Under the pieces are notes generated by a model. The model saw nothing but the letters and a program-made list of their open reading frames with translations, was not told where the DNA came from and searched no databases. This document shows, one piece after another, positions 26,483-36,390 of a stretch of DNA of 64,000 bases. The DNA comes from Bradyrhizobium sp. C9. Its GTDB lineage: Bacteria; Pseudomonadota; Alphaproteobacteria; Rhizobiales; Xanthobacteraceae. The stretch spans positions 310,001 through 374,000 of the forward strand of contig NZ_NWTG01000006.1 in assembly GCF_002532045.1 (NCBI RefSeq). The letters are read 5' to 3'. The position numbers and the translations under genes are program-made. Each line of letters starts with the position of its first letter. Within the stretch, counting starts at the first letter, position 1.

Positions 26483-27181
26483 CCGGCCGCGCTTGGCGCG
26501 GAAATGCTTGCGGTAGACATTGGGTGCCGCCAGCACCTCGCCGACGACCTTCGAATAGGCTTCGCGATGCGCGTCGTCGAAGGCCTCGAACACCAGTTCA
26601 GGGGCCGCGCGCGGCACCGCGAAGCATTGCACGACCGGCGTTCCCTTCGGCAACACGCCGGCGAAATCCGGTTGGGTCCAGACCGCGGGGAAATTGATCC
26701 CGCCGTCGTGAAACCGGTCGGCATCGACCAGTCCCGAGATCACGCGAAACGGCAAGTCGTCGCGATTGACCGGATGCGTCGCGAACAGCGACCAGCCCGG
26801 CTCGAGCTCGATGGTCCAGAAGCTGTTGAATTTCAGCGCAGCCTGACCGTTGGCGAACGGCGCGCCGGCGAATTGCGCGACGGGATGGAAGCTGAGCGGC
26901 GCGCGCGGATGGCGCTGCGTCGCCGGCTCCGGAATGTCCCAGTCCCAGGCGAACACGCCGCGCTCGACCCTAACGTCGCAGGGCAGCGGGATCATGACCC
27001 CATGGGCCATCGCATCGACGAAGGGCGGACATTGCTTGACCGTGCGGATCTCGCGGTCGTGGATGTCGGAATGCGCCTTCGCCGGCATCGCGCGCAGCCA
27101 ATCGGGCAACGCGCTGCGGGCCGGGAACGGCCGCGGCAGATGATCGGCAAGCCGCGGGTCGCAGCGAAAAATCATGCGCAT
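26471..27181 (-). CDS. Conserved protein of unknown function
   Basis: 236 residues, ATG start. I do not recognise a family with certainty. It is rich in aromatic, Pro and His residues, and has blocks such as DIHDREIRTVKQCPPFVDAM, GVFAWDWDIPEP, FNSFWTIELEPGWSLFATHP and VNRDDLPFRVISGLVDAD, which look like a cupin- or beta-sandwich-like globular enzyme without signal peptide. Its stop overlaps the TPR gene convergently. A terminator upstream (27292) isolates it from the glycerol operon. Confidence 0.65.
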   Translation of the reverse strand: MRMIFRCDPRLADHLPRPFPARSALPDWLRAMPAKAHSDIHDREIRTVKQCPPFVDAMAHGVMIPLPCDVRVERGVFAWDWDIPEPATQRHPRAPLSFHPVAQFAGAPFANGQAALKFNSFWTIELEPGWSLFATHPVNRDDLPFRVISGLVDADRFHDGGINFPAVWTQPDFAGVLPKGTPVVQCFAVPRAAPELVFEAFDDAHREAYSKVVGEVLAAPNVYRKHFRAKRGRLMT

Positions 27182-27291
27182 GGCGAAACTCCCCGGTCAT
27201 GATGCGACGACAAGGAGACGCATGATGACCTCATCGTCGCATTTGAGCACAATCCTGAACCGGTCTCCACAGCCACAGATCCAGCAAAAAA

Positions 27292-27311
27292 GGCCGGGAT
27301 TGCTCCCGGCC
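27292..27311 (-). terminator. Intrinsic terminator of the glycerol operon
   Basis: Stem GGCCGGGA / TCCCGGCC with a 4-nt loop; on the minus strand it is followed by six T residues, 39 bp beyond the glpV stop. The plus side also has TTTT. The stem is identical to that at 23833. Confidence 0.85.
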
Positions 27312-27349
27312 TTTTGCAGTTTGCGGATGGCGTGGGCTGGTACGCCTTC

Positions 27350-29131
27350 TTACTTCGCTTCGGCGCGCTTTGGCGGGCTCGCCGGCCACGACTTGATCAG
27401 CGTGTCGTAGTCGATCGTTTCGCCCTTCGGCTTCTCGTTCGCGAGCTTGCGCTGCGGAGCGATGGTGCCGTCCTTCTCGGCCTTCTTGTACCAGTACTCG
27501 GCGGTTTCCTTCTTGTTCAGCTTCGGTCCGCAGGCACCCTGCACACCGGACTTCTCAAGACGCTCCATCACCGAATCCTGGGCCGCGGCGAGCGCGTCCA
27601 TCGCAGCTTGCGGCGTCTTCGCACCGGACGACGCATCGCCGATGTTCTGCCACCAGAGCTGGGCGAGCTTCGGATAGTCAGGCACGTTGTTGCCGGTCGG
27701 GGTCCACTGCACGCGCGCGGGCGAGCGGTAGAACTCGATCAGGCCGCCGAGCTTCGGCGCGCGCTCGGTGAACGACTTGTCCCAGATGTCGGATTCACGG
27801 ATGAAGGTGAGACCGACTTGGCTCTTCTTCAGGCTGGTCGTCTTGGAGACGATGAACTGCAGATAGAGCCAAGCCGCCTTGCGGCGGTCGACCGGGGTCG
27901 ACTTCAGCAGCGTGGCCGAACCCACGTCCTGGTAGCCGAGCTTCATGCCGTCCTTCCAGTACGAGCCGTGCGGCGACGGAGCCATACGCCACTTCGGCGT
28001 ACCGTCCGCGTTCATCACGGCGATCCCCGGCTTCACCATGTCGGCGGTGAAGGCGGTGTACCAGAAGATCTGCTGGGCGATGTTGCCCTGCGACGGCACC
28101 GGGCCCGACTCGGAGAAGGTCATGCCCTGCGCCTGCGGCGGAGCATACTTCTTCATCCAGTCGAGATACTTGACGATCGAATAGACCGCCGCCGGGCCGT
28201 TGACGTCGCCGCCACGCTCGACCGACGAGCCGACCGGACGGCAGCCTTCCATGCGGATGCCCCATTCATCGACCGGCAGGCCGTTCGGGAGACCCTTGTC
28301 GCCGTTGCCGGCCATCGACAGCCAAGCGTCGGTGAAACGCCAGCCCAGCGAGGGGTCCTTCTTGCCGTAGTCCATATGGCCGTAGACCTTGACGCCGTTG
28401 ATCTCCTTGACGTCGTTGGTGAAGAAGTCGGCGATATCTTCATAGGCCGACCAGTTCACCGGCACGCCGAGGTCGTAGCCATACTTGGCCTTGAACTTGG
28501 CCTTGTACTCCGGGTTGGTGAACCAGTCGTAGCGGAACCAGTAGAGGTTCGCGAACTGCTGGTCGGGCAGCTGATAGAGGTGGCCGTTCGGTGCCGTCGT
28601 GAACGACTTGCCGATGAAGTCGTCGACGTCGAGCATCGGATCGGTGACGTCCTTGGCTTCGCCCTTCATCCACTCGGTGAGGTCGACGGCCTGGCCGTAG
28701 CGGAAGTGAGTGCCGATGAAGTCGGAGTCGTTGATCCAGCCGTCATAGACGTTCTTGCCGGACTGCATCTGGGTCTGGATCTTCTCGACGACGTCACCTT
28801 CCTGGATGATGTCGTGCTTGACCTTGATGCCGGTGATCTCCTCGAACGCCTTGGCGAGCGTGCGGGATTCATATTCGTGCACCGTCAGGGTCTCGGAGAC
28901 GACGTTAATCTCCATGCCCTTGAAGGGGGCAGCGGCCTTGATGAACCACTGCATCTCCTTCATCTGGTCGTCCTTGGAGAGGGTCGACGGCTGGAATTCG
29001 CTGTCGATCCACTTCTTGGCGGCCGCCTCGTCGGCGCGGGCCGGCGCGACAAGAGTGACCGATGCTGCGACGAGCGCGACCGCGCTGGTCATCGTCAAAA
29101 GCTTATCTTTAGTCATTCGTAAATGTCGCAT
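27350..29131 (-). CDS. glpV: Glycerol ABC transporter substrate-binding protein
   Basis: 593 residues, starting at the ATG with GGAGGA seven bases upstream; a signal peptide ends near PARADE. The size (about 580 residues, larger than most sugar-binding proteins) and sequence fit the GlpV group (for example MQWFIKAAAPFKGMEINVVSE, CGPKLNKKETAEYWYKKAEKDG near the C-terminus). It is the last gene of an operon with the order of the Rhizobium leguminosarum glpSTPQUV glycerol transporter, which is the main basis for the substrate. It works in the periplasm, delivering glycerol to GlpPQ. Confidence 0.88.
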   Translation of the reverse strand: MRHLRMTKDKLLTMTSAVALVAASVTLVAPARADEAAAKKWIDSEFQPSTLSKDDQMKEMQWFIKAAAPFKGMEINVVSETLTVHEYESRTLAKAFEEITGIKVKHDIIQEGDVVEKIQTQMQSGKNVYDGWINDSDFIGTHFRYGQAVDLTEWMKGEAKDVTDPMLDVDDFIGKSFTTAPNGHLYQLPDQQFANLYWFRYDWFTNPEYKAKFKAKYGYDLGVPVNWSAYEDIADFFTNDVKEINGVKVYGHMDYGKKDPSLGWRFTDAWLSMAGNGDKGLPNGLPVDEWGIRMEGCRPVGSSVERGGDVNGPAAVYSIVKYLDWMKKYAPPQAQGMTFSESGPVPSQGNIAQQIFWYTAFTADMVKPGIAVMNADGTPKWRMAPSPHGSYWKDGMKLGYQDVGSATLLKSTPVDRRKAAWLYLQFIVSKTTSLKKSQVGLTFIRESDIWDKSFTERAPKLGGLIEFYRSPARVQWTPTGNNVPDYPKLAQLWWQNIGDASSGAKTPQAAMDALAAAQDSVMERLEKSGVQGACGPKLNKKETAEYWYKKAEKDGTIAPQRKLANEKPKGETIDYDTLIKSWPASPPKRAEAK

Positions 29132-29200
29132 TAGATTCCTCCGGTTGCAGCGACTAAATCAGGCCCGGGTAGACCCCGGATCTGCTCTTTTTCGCGTTCT

Positions 29201-29527
29201 TCAGACGGTGCGAAAAATCACCACGGCTGAAAGAAGCGAAATTACCGTTCCGAGCCAAAGGCTCGAAATCTCGACGCCCTCCCCGATCGGCAGGGTGAAA
29301 ATCGGATCGGTGCCGACGAGGCCGATCCACAGCAAATGGATCACCGCCGCCAGCACCAGCGAGACGAACAGGCGGTCGCCGCGCGTGGTCGGAATGCGCA
29401 GCACGCCGACCCGCTCCGCCTCGGGATAGGCGATCGCGAGCCAGGTCATCATCCCGAGCGTCGAGGCAAGCAGCACGAAGAAGACCGCGGTGGGCCAGGT
29501 CCATGCCATCCATGCGATGCTGTCCAT
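29201..29527 (-). CDS. glpU: Small membrane protein of glycerol ABC transporter (DUF2160)
   Basis: 108 residues with three predicted helices (about 13-33, 50-70 and 85-105), the DUF2160 family. In rhizobia the equivalent GlpU lies between the second permease and GlpV and is part of the glycerol uptake operon, though its exact role is unclear. An AAGGAG ribosome site sits directly beside a palindromic repeat that has inserted between glpQ and glpU. Confidence 0.85.
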   Translation of the reverse strand: MDSIAWMAWTWPTAVFFVLLASTLGMMTWLAIAYPEAERVGVLRIPTTRGDRLFVSLVLAAVIHLLWIGLVGTDPIFTLPIGEGVEISSLWLGTVISLLSAVVIFRTV

Positions 29528-29540
29528 GATCCTACTCCTT

Positions 29541-29589
29541 GCGCATGATCTGGTCCGAAAACCGGCTTCTACTTTTCGGGATCATGCGC
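29541..29589. repeat. GCATGATC-type palindromic repeat inside the glp operon
   Basis: Exact inverse arms GCGCATGATC (29541-29550) and GATCATGCGC (29580-29589) around TGGTCCGAAAACCGG..CTTTTCGG. It occupies almost the whole gap between glpQ and glpU; the related copy is at 10110-10183. Confidence 0.75.
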
Positions 29590-29593
29590 CCTC

Positions 29594-30400
29594 CTAGACC
29601 CGGCCGAGCGCGAAGCCGCGCGCGATGTAATTGCGGACGAACCAGATCACGAGTGCTCCGGGGATGATGGTGAGGACGCCGGCCGCGGCAAGCAGGCCCC
29701 AATCCATGCCGGCGGCCGAGACCGTGCGCGTCATGATCGCGGCGATCGGCTTGGCCTGCACCGAGGTCAGCGTGCGCGCCAGCAGCAGTTCGACCCAGGA
29801 GAACATGAAGCAGAAGAACGCGGCGACGCCGATCCCGCTCGCGATCAGCGGCACCAGGATCTTGATGAAGAAGCGCGGGAACGAATAGCCGTCGAGGAAC
29901 GCGGTTTCGTCGATCTCGCGCGGCACGCCGGAGACGAAGCCTTCGAGGATCCACACCGCCAGCGGTACATTGAAGATGCAGTGCGCGAGCGCAACCGCCC
30001 ACGGCGTATCGAACAGGCCGATCGCCGAGTACAGGTTGAAGAACGGCAGCGCGTAGACCGCTGCCGGCGCCATGCGGTTGGACAACAGCCAGAAGAACAA
30101 ATGCTTGTCGCCGAGGAAGCGGTAGCGCGAGAACGCATAGGCCGCCGGCAACGCCACCGCGATCGAGATCACGGTGTTGATGACGACGTATTCCAGCGAA
30201 TTGATGTAGCCGGAATACCAGCTCTCGTCGGTGAAGATGCGCCGGTAGTGCTGCAGCGTCGGCGTGTGCGGCCACAGCGTCATCGTCGAGACGATCTCGG
30301 CGTTGGTCTTGAAGCTCATGTTGACGAGCCAGTAGATCGGCAACAGCAGGAAGATCAAGAACAGCGCCATGATCAGGCGGCGGCCCGGGATCGAGTGCAT
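29594..30400 (-). CDS. glpQ: Glycerol ABC transporter permease, second subunit
   Basis: 268 residues from the ATG that overlaps the glpP stop (TGATG). Six membrane helices are visible, with the ABC-coupling EAA loop in REIDETAFLDGYSFPRFF. The carbohydrate-type permease fold and position in the operon identify the second of two permeases. It forms the glycerol channel with GlpP in the inner membrane, coupling to GlpS/GlpT. Confidence 0.87.
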   Translation of the reverse strand: MHSIPGRRLIMALFLIFLLLPIYWLVNMSFKTNAEIVSTMTLWPHTPTLQHYRRIFTDESWYSGYINSLEYVVINTVISIAVALPAAYAFSRYRFLGDKHLFFWLLSNRMAPAAVYALPFFNLYSAIGLFDTPWAVALAHCIFNVPLAVWILEGFVSGVPREIDETAFLDGYSFPRFFIKILVPLIASGIGVAAFFCFMFSWVELLLARTLTSVQAKPIAAIMTRTVSAAGMDWGLLAAAGVLTIIPGALVIWFVRNYIARGFALGRV

Positions 30401-31302
30401 CACGCCGCTCCTTGCTTGACCGGACGCTCGGAGCCGGCATTGGTCATCACGGTGTAGAACACCCAGCACACGATCAGGATGATCAGATTGTAGACCAGCG
30501 ACAGCGCTGCGGCCTTGCCGAGGTCGAACTGGCCGAGCGCGATCTTGACGAGCTCGATCGAGACGAAGGTCGTCGAGTTGCCGGGACCGCCGCCGGTGAC
30601 CACGAACGGCTCAGTGTAGATCATGAAGCTATCCATGAAACGCAGCAGCACCGCGATCAGCAGCACGCGGTTCATCTTCGGCAGCTGGATCGCCTTGAAC
30701 ACCGCCCAGCGCGAGGCGCCGTCGATCTGCGCCGCCTGGTAATAGGCGTCGGGGATCGACTTCAGGCCGGCGTAGCAGAGCAGCGCGACGAGGCTGGTCC
30801 AATGCCAGACGTCCATCACGATGACGGTGACCCAGGCGTCGACCTCATTGGAGACGTAGTTGTAGTTGAAACCGAGATGGTTCAGCACATAGCCGAGCAG
30901 GCCGATATCGGGCCGGCCGAAGATCTGCCAGATGGTGCCGACTACGTTCCACGGAATCAGCAGCGGCAATGCGAGGATGACGAGGCAGGCCGCGACGCTC
31001 CAGCCCTCGCGCGGCATCGACAGCGCGACGACGATGCCGAGCGGCACCTCGATCGCAAGGATCACGGCGGAGAAGAACAGGTTGCGACCGAGCGAGGCCA
31101 GGAAGCGGCCGCCGAGATCGGTCGAGGGATCGAGCAGCTCCTTGAACCAGCCGACGCCGTTCCAGAAGAACTGGTTGTTGCCGAAGGTGTCCTGCATCGA
31201 ATAGTTCACGACGGTCATCAGCGGCAGCACCGCCGAGAACGCCACCACCAGGAATACCGGCAGCACCAGGAACCAGGCTTTTTGGTTGATGGTCTTGTCC
31301 AT
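30400..31302 (-). CDS. glpP: Glycerol ABC transporter permease, first subunit
   Basis: 300 residues. Six membrane helices, the first at about 10-30 (KAWFLVLPVFLVVAFSAVLP). The EAA loop is in AAQIDGASRWAVFKAIQLPK. Both ends overlap the neighbouring genes by the TGATG form of stop/start overlap, so GlpT, GlpP and GlpQ are translationally coupled and made in matched amounts. Confidence 0.88.
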   Translation of the reverse strand: MDKTINQKAWFLVLPVFLVVAFSAVLPLMTVVNYSMQDTFGNNQFFWNGVGWFKELLDPSTDLGGRFLASLGRNLFFSAVILAIEVPLGIVVALSMPREGWSVAACLVILALPLLIPWNVVGTIWQIFGRPDIGLLGYVLNHLGFNYNYVSNEVDAWVTVIVMDVWHWTSLVALLCYAGLKSIPDAYYQAAQIDGASRWAVFKAIQLPKMNRVLLIAVLLRFMDSFMIYTEPFVVTGGGPGNSTTFVSIELVKIALGQFDLGKAAALSLVYNLIILIVCWVFYTVMTNAGSERPVKQGAA

Positions 31303-32387
31303 CAGGCGACCCCTTCCACCAAATGGCTGTCGGCATAGACGTGGACATAGGCGGGATTGAAAACGAGACCGGCGGTATCGCCGGAGACCGAAAAGCCCGG
31401 CGGCACGCGCGCCGCGAGTTTGGTGTTGCCGACGCGGACGCGGGCGAACTGGATGCGGCCGAGATCGTCGATCCGCTCGATGGTCGCCGACAGCAACCCG
31501 GATGCGGGCGCCGCGACATCGACAAATTCAGGCCGCACGCCGATCTCGATCTTCTTGCCGGCCGGCAGCACACCATAGTTTCGATGCAGGCCGATGACAT
31601 GGCCGTCGATCCGCGCCTCGTGGCCTGAGACCTCGGCGGGCACGATGTTCATGCCGGGCGAGCCGATGAAATAACCGACGAAGGTGTGCGCCGGCTTGTC
31701 GAACAGTTCGGCCGGCGTGCCGCTCTGCACCACGCGGCCGTCATGCATGACGACGACGGTATCGGCAAAAGTCAGCGCTTCGGTCTGGTCGTGGGTGACG
31801 TAGATCATCGTGAGGTCGAGCTCGCGATGCAGCGCCTTCAGCTTGGAGCGCAGCTGCCATTTCAGCTCGGGATCGATCACGGTCAGCGGCTCGTCGAACA
31901 GCACGGCGGCGACGTCGGAGCGCACCAGGCCGCGGCCGAGCGAGATCTTCTGCTTGGCGTCGGCGGTGAGCCGCGTCGCCTTGCGGTTCAGATACGGCGT
32001 GAGGTCGAGCAAATCGGCGATCTGCTTGACCCGGGCATCGACCTCGGCCTTGGCGACGCCGCGGTTCTTCAGCGGGAAGGCCAGGTTCTGGCCGACCGTC
32101 ATGGTGTCGTAGATGACCGGAAACTGGAACACCTGCGCGATGTTGCGCTTCTGGGTCGACAGCGGCGTGATGTCCTGGCCGTCGAACAGGATCTTGCCGC
32201 GCGACGGCGTCACGATGCCGGAAATCAGGTTCAGCAGCGTGGTCTTGCCGCAGCCGGAGGGGCCGAGCAGCGCATAGGCGCCGCCCTGCCGCCAGGTCAT
32301 CGTCACCGGCTTCAGCGCAAAGGATTCCAGCGGCGCGTCATTGCCGTTGTAGGATTGTGCGAGATCGACGAGGTCAATGCGAGCCAT
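31302..32387 (-). CDS. glpT: Glycerol ABC transporter ATP-binding protein, degenerate signature
   Basis: 361 residues. Walker A is intact (GPSGCGKTTL) and Walker B ends in LFDEP. However, the ABC signature that should read LSGGQ is LTADAKQKISLGRGL, and the D-loop is TVIDP. This makes the ATPase pair asymmetric: the site using this subunit's signature is probably non-hydrolytic. A C-terminal TOBE/MalK-like regulatory region follows (about 240-361). It pairs with GlpS, whose signature is canonical. Confidence 0.88.
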   Translation of the reverse strand: MARIDLVDLAQSYNGNDAPLESFALKPVTMTWRQGGAYALLGPSGCGKTTLLNLISGIVTPSRGKILFDGQDITPLSTQKRNIAQVFQFPVIYDTMTVGQNLAFPLKNRGVAKAEVDARVKQIADLLDLTPYLNRKATRLTADAKQKISLGRGLVRSDVAAVLFDEPLTVIDPELKWQLRSKLKALHRELDLTMIYVTHDQTEALTFADTVVVMHDGRVVQSGTPAELFDKPAHTFVGYFIGSPGMNIVPAEVSGHEARIDGHVIGLHRNYGVLPAGKKIEIGVRPEFVDVAAPASGLLSATIERIDDLGRIQFARVRVGNTKLAARVPPGFSVSGDTAGLVFNPAYVHVYADSHLVEGVA

Positions 32388-32399
32388 CGGGCATCTCCC

Positions 32400-33535
<1,136 letters not shown>

Positions 33536-33539
<4 letters not shown>

Positions 33540-35080
33540 GCCCGTCCTCCCGCTTCGCGGAGGGGACGTTCACCGGACACACGGTTGGCGACCATCCACT
33601 CGTCGAGCGCGGCGATTTCACCCGCCGTCATCCGCAAGCCCAGCTTGGATCGTCGCCAGACGACATCTTCCGCAGTCCGCGCCCATTCGTTCGCCATCAG
33701 GTACCGGACTTCACTCTCCGTCAAGGTGGCGCCGAAGGCGCGGCCGAGATCGTCAGCCGATGCTGCATTGCCCAAGACCTTGCTGGCGCGCGTGCCATAG
33801 GCGTGCGCGAGACGATTGGCGTGAGACTGCGCGAGGAACGGATAGTTGCGAACCAACTCGGCGCTCAGCGCCGCGACTGCGGAGACATCCATCTCGCCAC
33901 CGGGCAGCGGCGCCTTGCCGGTCCAACCCTCCTGCGCTTTCGCGCCGCGCAGATAGGGCGACAGCCGCTCCAGCGCCTCTTCGGAGAGGCGGCGATAGGT
34001 GGTGATCTTGCCGCCATAGATCGACAGTAGCGGCGCACCGCCGGGCGTATCGAGCTCGAACACGTAGTCGCGGGTCGCGGCCTTGGCTTCGCTCGCGCCG
34101 TCGTCATAGAGCGGACGCACGCCGGAGTAATTCCAGACCACGTCCTCGGGCTTCACCGGCTTGGCAAGGTATTCGCTGGCGGAGGCGCAGAGATACTCGA
34201 TCTCCTCACGCGTCGCCTTCACCTTGGCCGGATCGCCGTCATAGTCGCGATCGGTGGTGCCGATCAGTGAGAAATCGTTCTGGTAGGGAATGACGAAGAT
34301 GATGCGGCCGTCGGCATTCTGGAAGATGTAGGCGCGGTCGTGGTCGTAGAGTTTCGGCACCACGATGTGCGAGCCCTGCACCAGCCGCACCTTGGCCCGC
34401 GCATTGACGCCGGCGCCGGTCGCCAGCACCTGCTCGACCCAGGGACCGCCGGCATTGACCAGCACGCGCGCCTTGATCGTCTCACGCGAACCGCTCGTCG
34501 TGTCTTCGACCGTGACGTGCCAGACGCCATCGATCTGCCTGATCTCGACCGCGCGGGTGCGGGTACGAATCTCGGCGCCGCGATCGGCGGCATCGCGCGC
34601 AGTCAGCGCCACCAGCCGCGCGTCGTCGACGAAGCAGTCGGAATATTCGAAGCCCTTGGTGTAACGCCCGGGGATCAGCGGCTTGCCGACCACGTCGCGG
34701 GTCAAATCGAGCGAGCGCGTCGCGGGCAGCAGGTGCCGGCCACCGATATGATCGTAGAGGAAGAGGCCGAGCCGCAGCAGCCAGGCCGGGCGCAGGCCCG
34801 CATGGTGCGGCAAAACGAAACGCAGCGGGCGAATGATATGCGGCGCGATCTGCCAGAGGATCTCGCGCTCGATCAGCGCCTCGCGCACCAAACGAAACTC
34901 GTAATACTCAAGATAGCGCAGACCGCCATGCACGAGCTTGGTCGACCAGGACGACGTCCCGCTGGCCAAATCATTCATTTCACAGAGGAAAACAGAATTG
35001 CCCCGGCCGGCAGCATCGCGCGCGATGCCGCAGCCATTAACGCCGCCTCCGATGATGGCGAGGTCGTAAATTCGGTCCAA
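33536..35080 (-). CDS. glpD: Glycerol-3-phosphate dehydrogenase (respiratory, FAD)
   Basis: 514 residues, TTG start with GGGGGAAG upstream; later starts would remove the FAD fingerprint (IIGGGVNGCGIARDA at 10-24). Other GlpD features: LASGTSSWSTKLVHGGLRYLE, VRLVQGSHIVVPK and SIYGGKITTYRRLSEEALE. It oxidises glycerol-3-phosphate to dihydroxyacetone phosphate at the inner membrane, passing electrons to quinone. It is the first gene of the transporter operon and overlaps glpS by 4 bp, joining uptake to catabolism. Confidence 0.94.
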
Positions 35081-35099
35081 AGAACGCTTCCCCCGGCAA

Positions 35100-35173
35100 C
35101 CGTTTTCGCTTTGACGGTTTTACTTTCGGATTGGAGTAGATCACAACCGAAAACGAAAGCAAAGTGAAAACGG
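35100..35173. promoter_or_regulatory. Putative GlpR operator/promoter region upstream of glpD
   Basis: Widely spaced inverted repeat CCGTTTTCGCTTTG (35100-35113) and CAAAGTGAAAACGG (35160-35173), 13 of 14 positions complementary. Between them lie more TTTCG-type pieces (ACTTTCGG, CCGAAAACGAAAG). Repeated TTTCG-like boxes are typical of DeoR-family regulators such as GlpR. It ends 20 bp before the glpD start. Confidence 0.6.
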
Positions 35174-35287
35174 GGAACTTTTGCTGGGGATTTTTTGAGC
35201 GAGGTGACCGCGGCAGGGGCAGCCCCTCGCTCCGAGCATCCGGTAGCAGAGCCGTCACCCCCGCGCAGCGGCTTCGCCGCTGGCGCT

Positions 35288-35380
35288 GGAGGTGCGAGCG
35301 AAGCGAGCCTCGAAGGGCGCACGGCCCCGCCGTTGGCCGTCGACCCTTCGAGACGCGCTACGCGCTCCTCAGGGTGACGG
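35288..35380. repeat. Intergenic repeat with CTCGAAGGG / CCCTTCGAG arms
   Basis: Arms CTCGAAGGG (35309-35317) and CCCTTCGAG (35344-35352) flank GGCC..GGCC, followed by ACGCGCTACGCGCTCCTCAGG, a sequence type frequent in Bradyrhizobium and Rhodopseudomonas intergenic DNA. It lies between glpR and the glpD promoter; no gene is present in the 336-bp gap. Confidence 0.65.
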
Positions 35381-35416
35381 GTCTAACAGTGAACGCTTTG
35401 ATCAGAGAGTCCGGAA

Positions 35417-36247
35417 TTACGCGCTGCGCAGCGTCGCGGGTGCGGCGTCGGCGCCGTTGTCGTCGATATCGGCCTGCGGCTTGTCCATCGCGACGACCAC
35501 CTCGATGCCGCGGCTGTGGCAGATGTTGGCGAGGCCCGCAGGAAGCGGCGAATCGGTGACGAAGGTCTGGATCTGACTCATATGCGCAATCCGCACCGGC
35601 GCGCTGCGGCGGAGCTTGGTCGCATCCGACACCAGCATCACGTTTCGCGCGTTGGCGATGATCGCCTGCGCCACCTGCACCTCGCGATAGTCGAAGTCGA
35701 GGAGCGCGCCCTCCTCGTCGATCGCGGATGCGCCGATGATCGCGTAATCGACCTTGAACTGGCCGATCAGCTGTGTCGCGGTCGAGCCGACCACGGCGCC
35801 GTCGGCGCGGCGCACCGTGCCACCGGCCACCACCACCTCGATGCGCGGATGGCGGTACAGCAGCATCGCGACGTTGAGGTTGTTGGTGATGACCAGCAAG
35901 TCCTCATGCGAGGTCAGCGCGCTCGCGACCTCTTCCGTCGTGGTGCCGATATTGATGAACAGCGAGCAGCCGTTCGGAATCCGCGCGGCCGCGGCGGCGC
36001 CGATCGCCTTCTTCTCCTCGGCGGCGACGAAGCGGCGCGCCTCATAGGCGAGGTTCTCGACGCCCGAGGCGATGATCGCGCCGCCATGGATGCGGGTCAG
36101 CGAGCGCTCGTCGCAGAGATCGTTGAGGTCCTTGCGGATGGTCTGCGCCGACACCTCGAATCGCTTGGCAAGGTCCTCGACCATGACCCGGCCGAATGCG
36201 CGTGCGATGTTGAGGATTTCAGTCTGGCGGTGGGAGAGTCCGGCCAC
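35417..36247 (-). CDS. glpR: DeoR/GlpR family transcriptional regulator
   Basis: 276 residues, GTG start with AAAGGGGG upstream. An N-terminal DeoR helix-turn-helix (about 6-60, VEDLAKRFEVSAQTIRKDL) is followed by a DeoR C-terminal sensor domain (FINIGTTTEEVASAL, ITNNLNVA, VVAGGTVRRADGAVVG). GlpR repressors respond to glycerol-3-phosphate. The gene precedes glpD on the same strand with a 336-bp gap that holds the likely operator, so it probably controls that promoter. Confidence 0.9.
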   Translation of the reverse strand: MAGLSHRQTEILNIARAFGRVMVEDLAKRFEVSAQTIRKDLNDLCDERSLTRIHGGAIIASGVENLAYEARRFVAAEEKKAIGAAAAARIPNGCSLFINIGTTTEEVASALTSHEDLLVITNNLNVAMLLYRHPRIEVVVAGGTVRRADGAVVGSTATQLIGQFKVDYAIIGASAIDEEGALLDFDYREVQVAQAIIANARNVMLVSDATKLRRSAPVRIAHMSQIQTFVTDSPLPAGLANICHSRGIEVVVAMDKPQADIDDNGADAAPATLRSA

Positions 36248-36390
36248 GGCGGCCCCCTTTAGCGGCGAATAGCCCCATGGTGCGACCGTTCGGCACCGAG
36301 GTCAACGAGCAAGCATCGCCGGGGTTAAGAACTGCGTTGCAGCATGTCGAGGCGGCGCATTCCGGCACAGTGCCTCACCACGCCGTCTCC

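Noticed and set aside
27314..29122. 602-codon plus-strand frame opposite glpV
   Set aside because: Mirror of a clear substrate-binding protein; no protein features.
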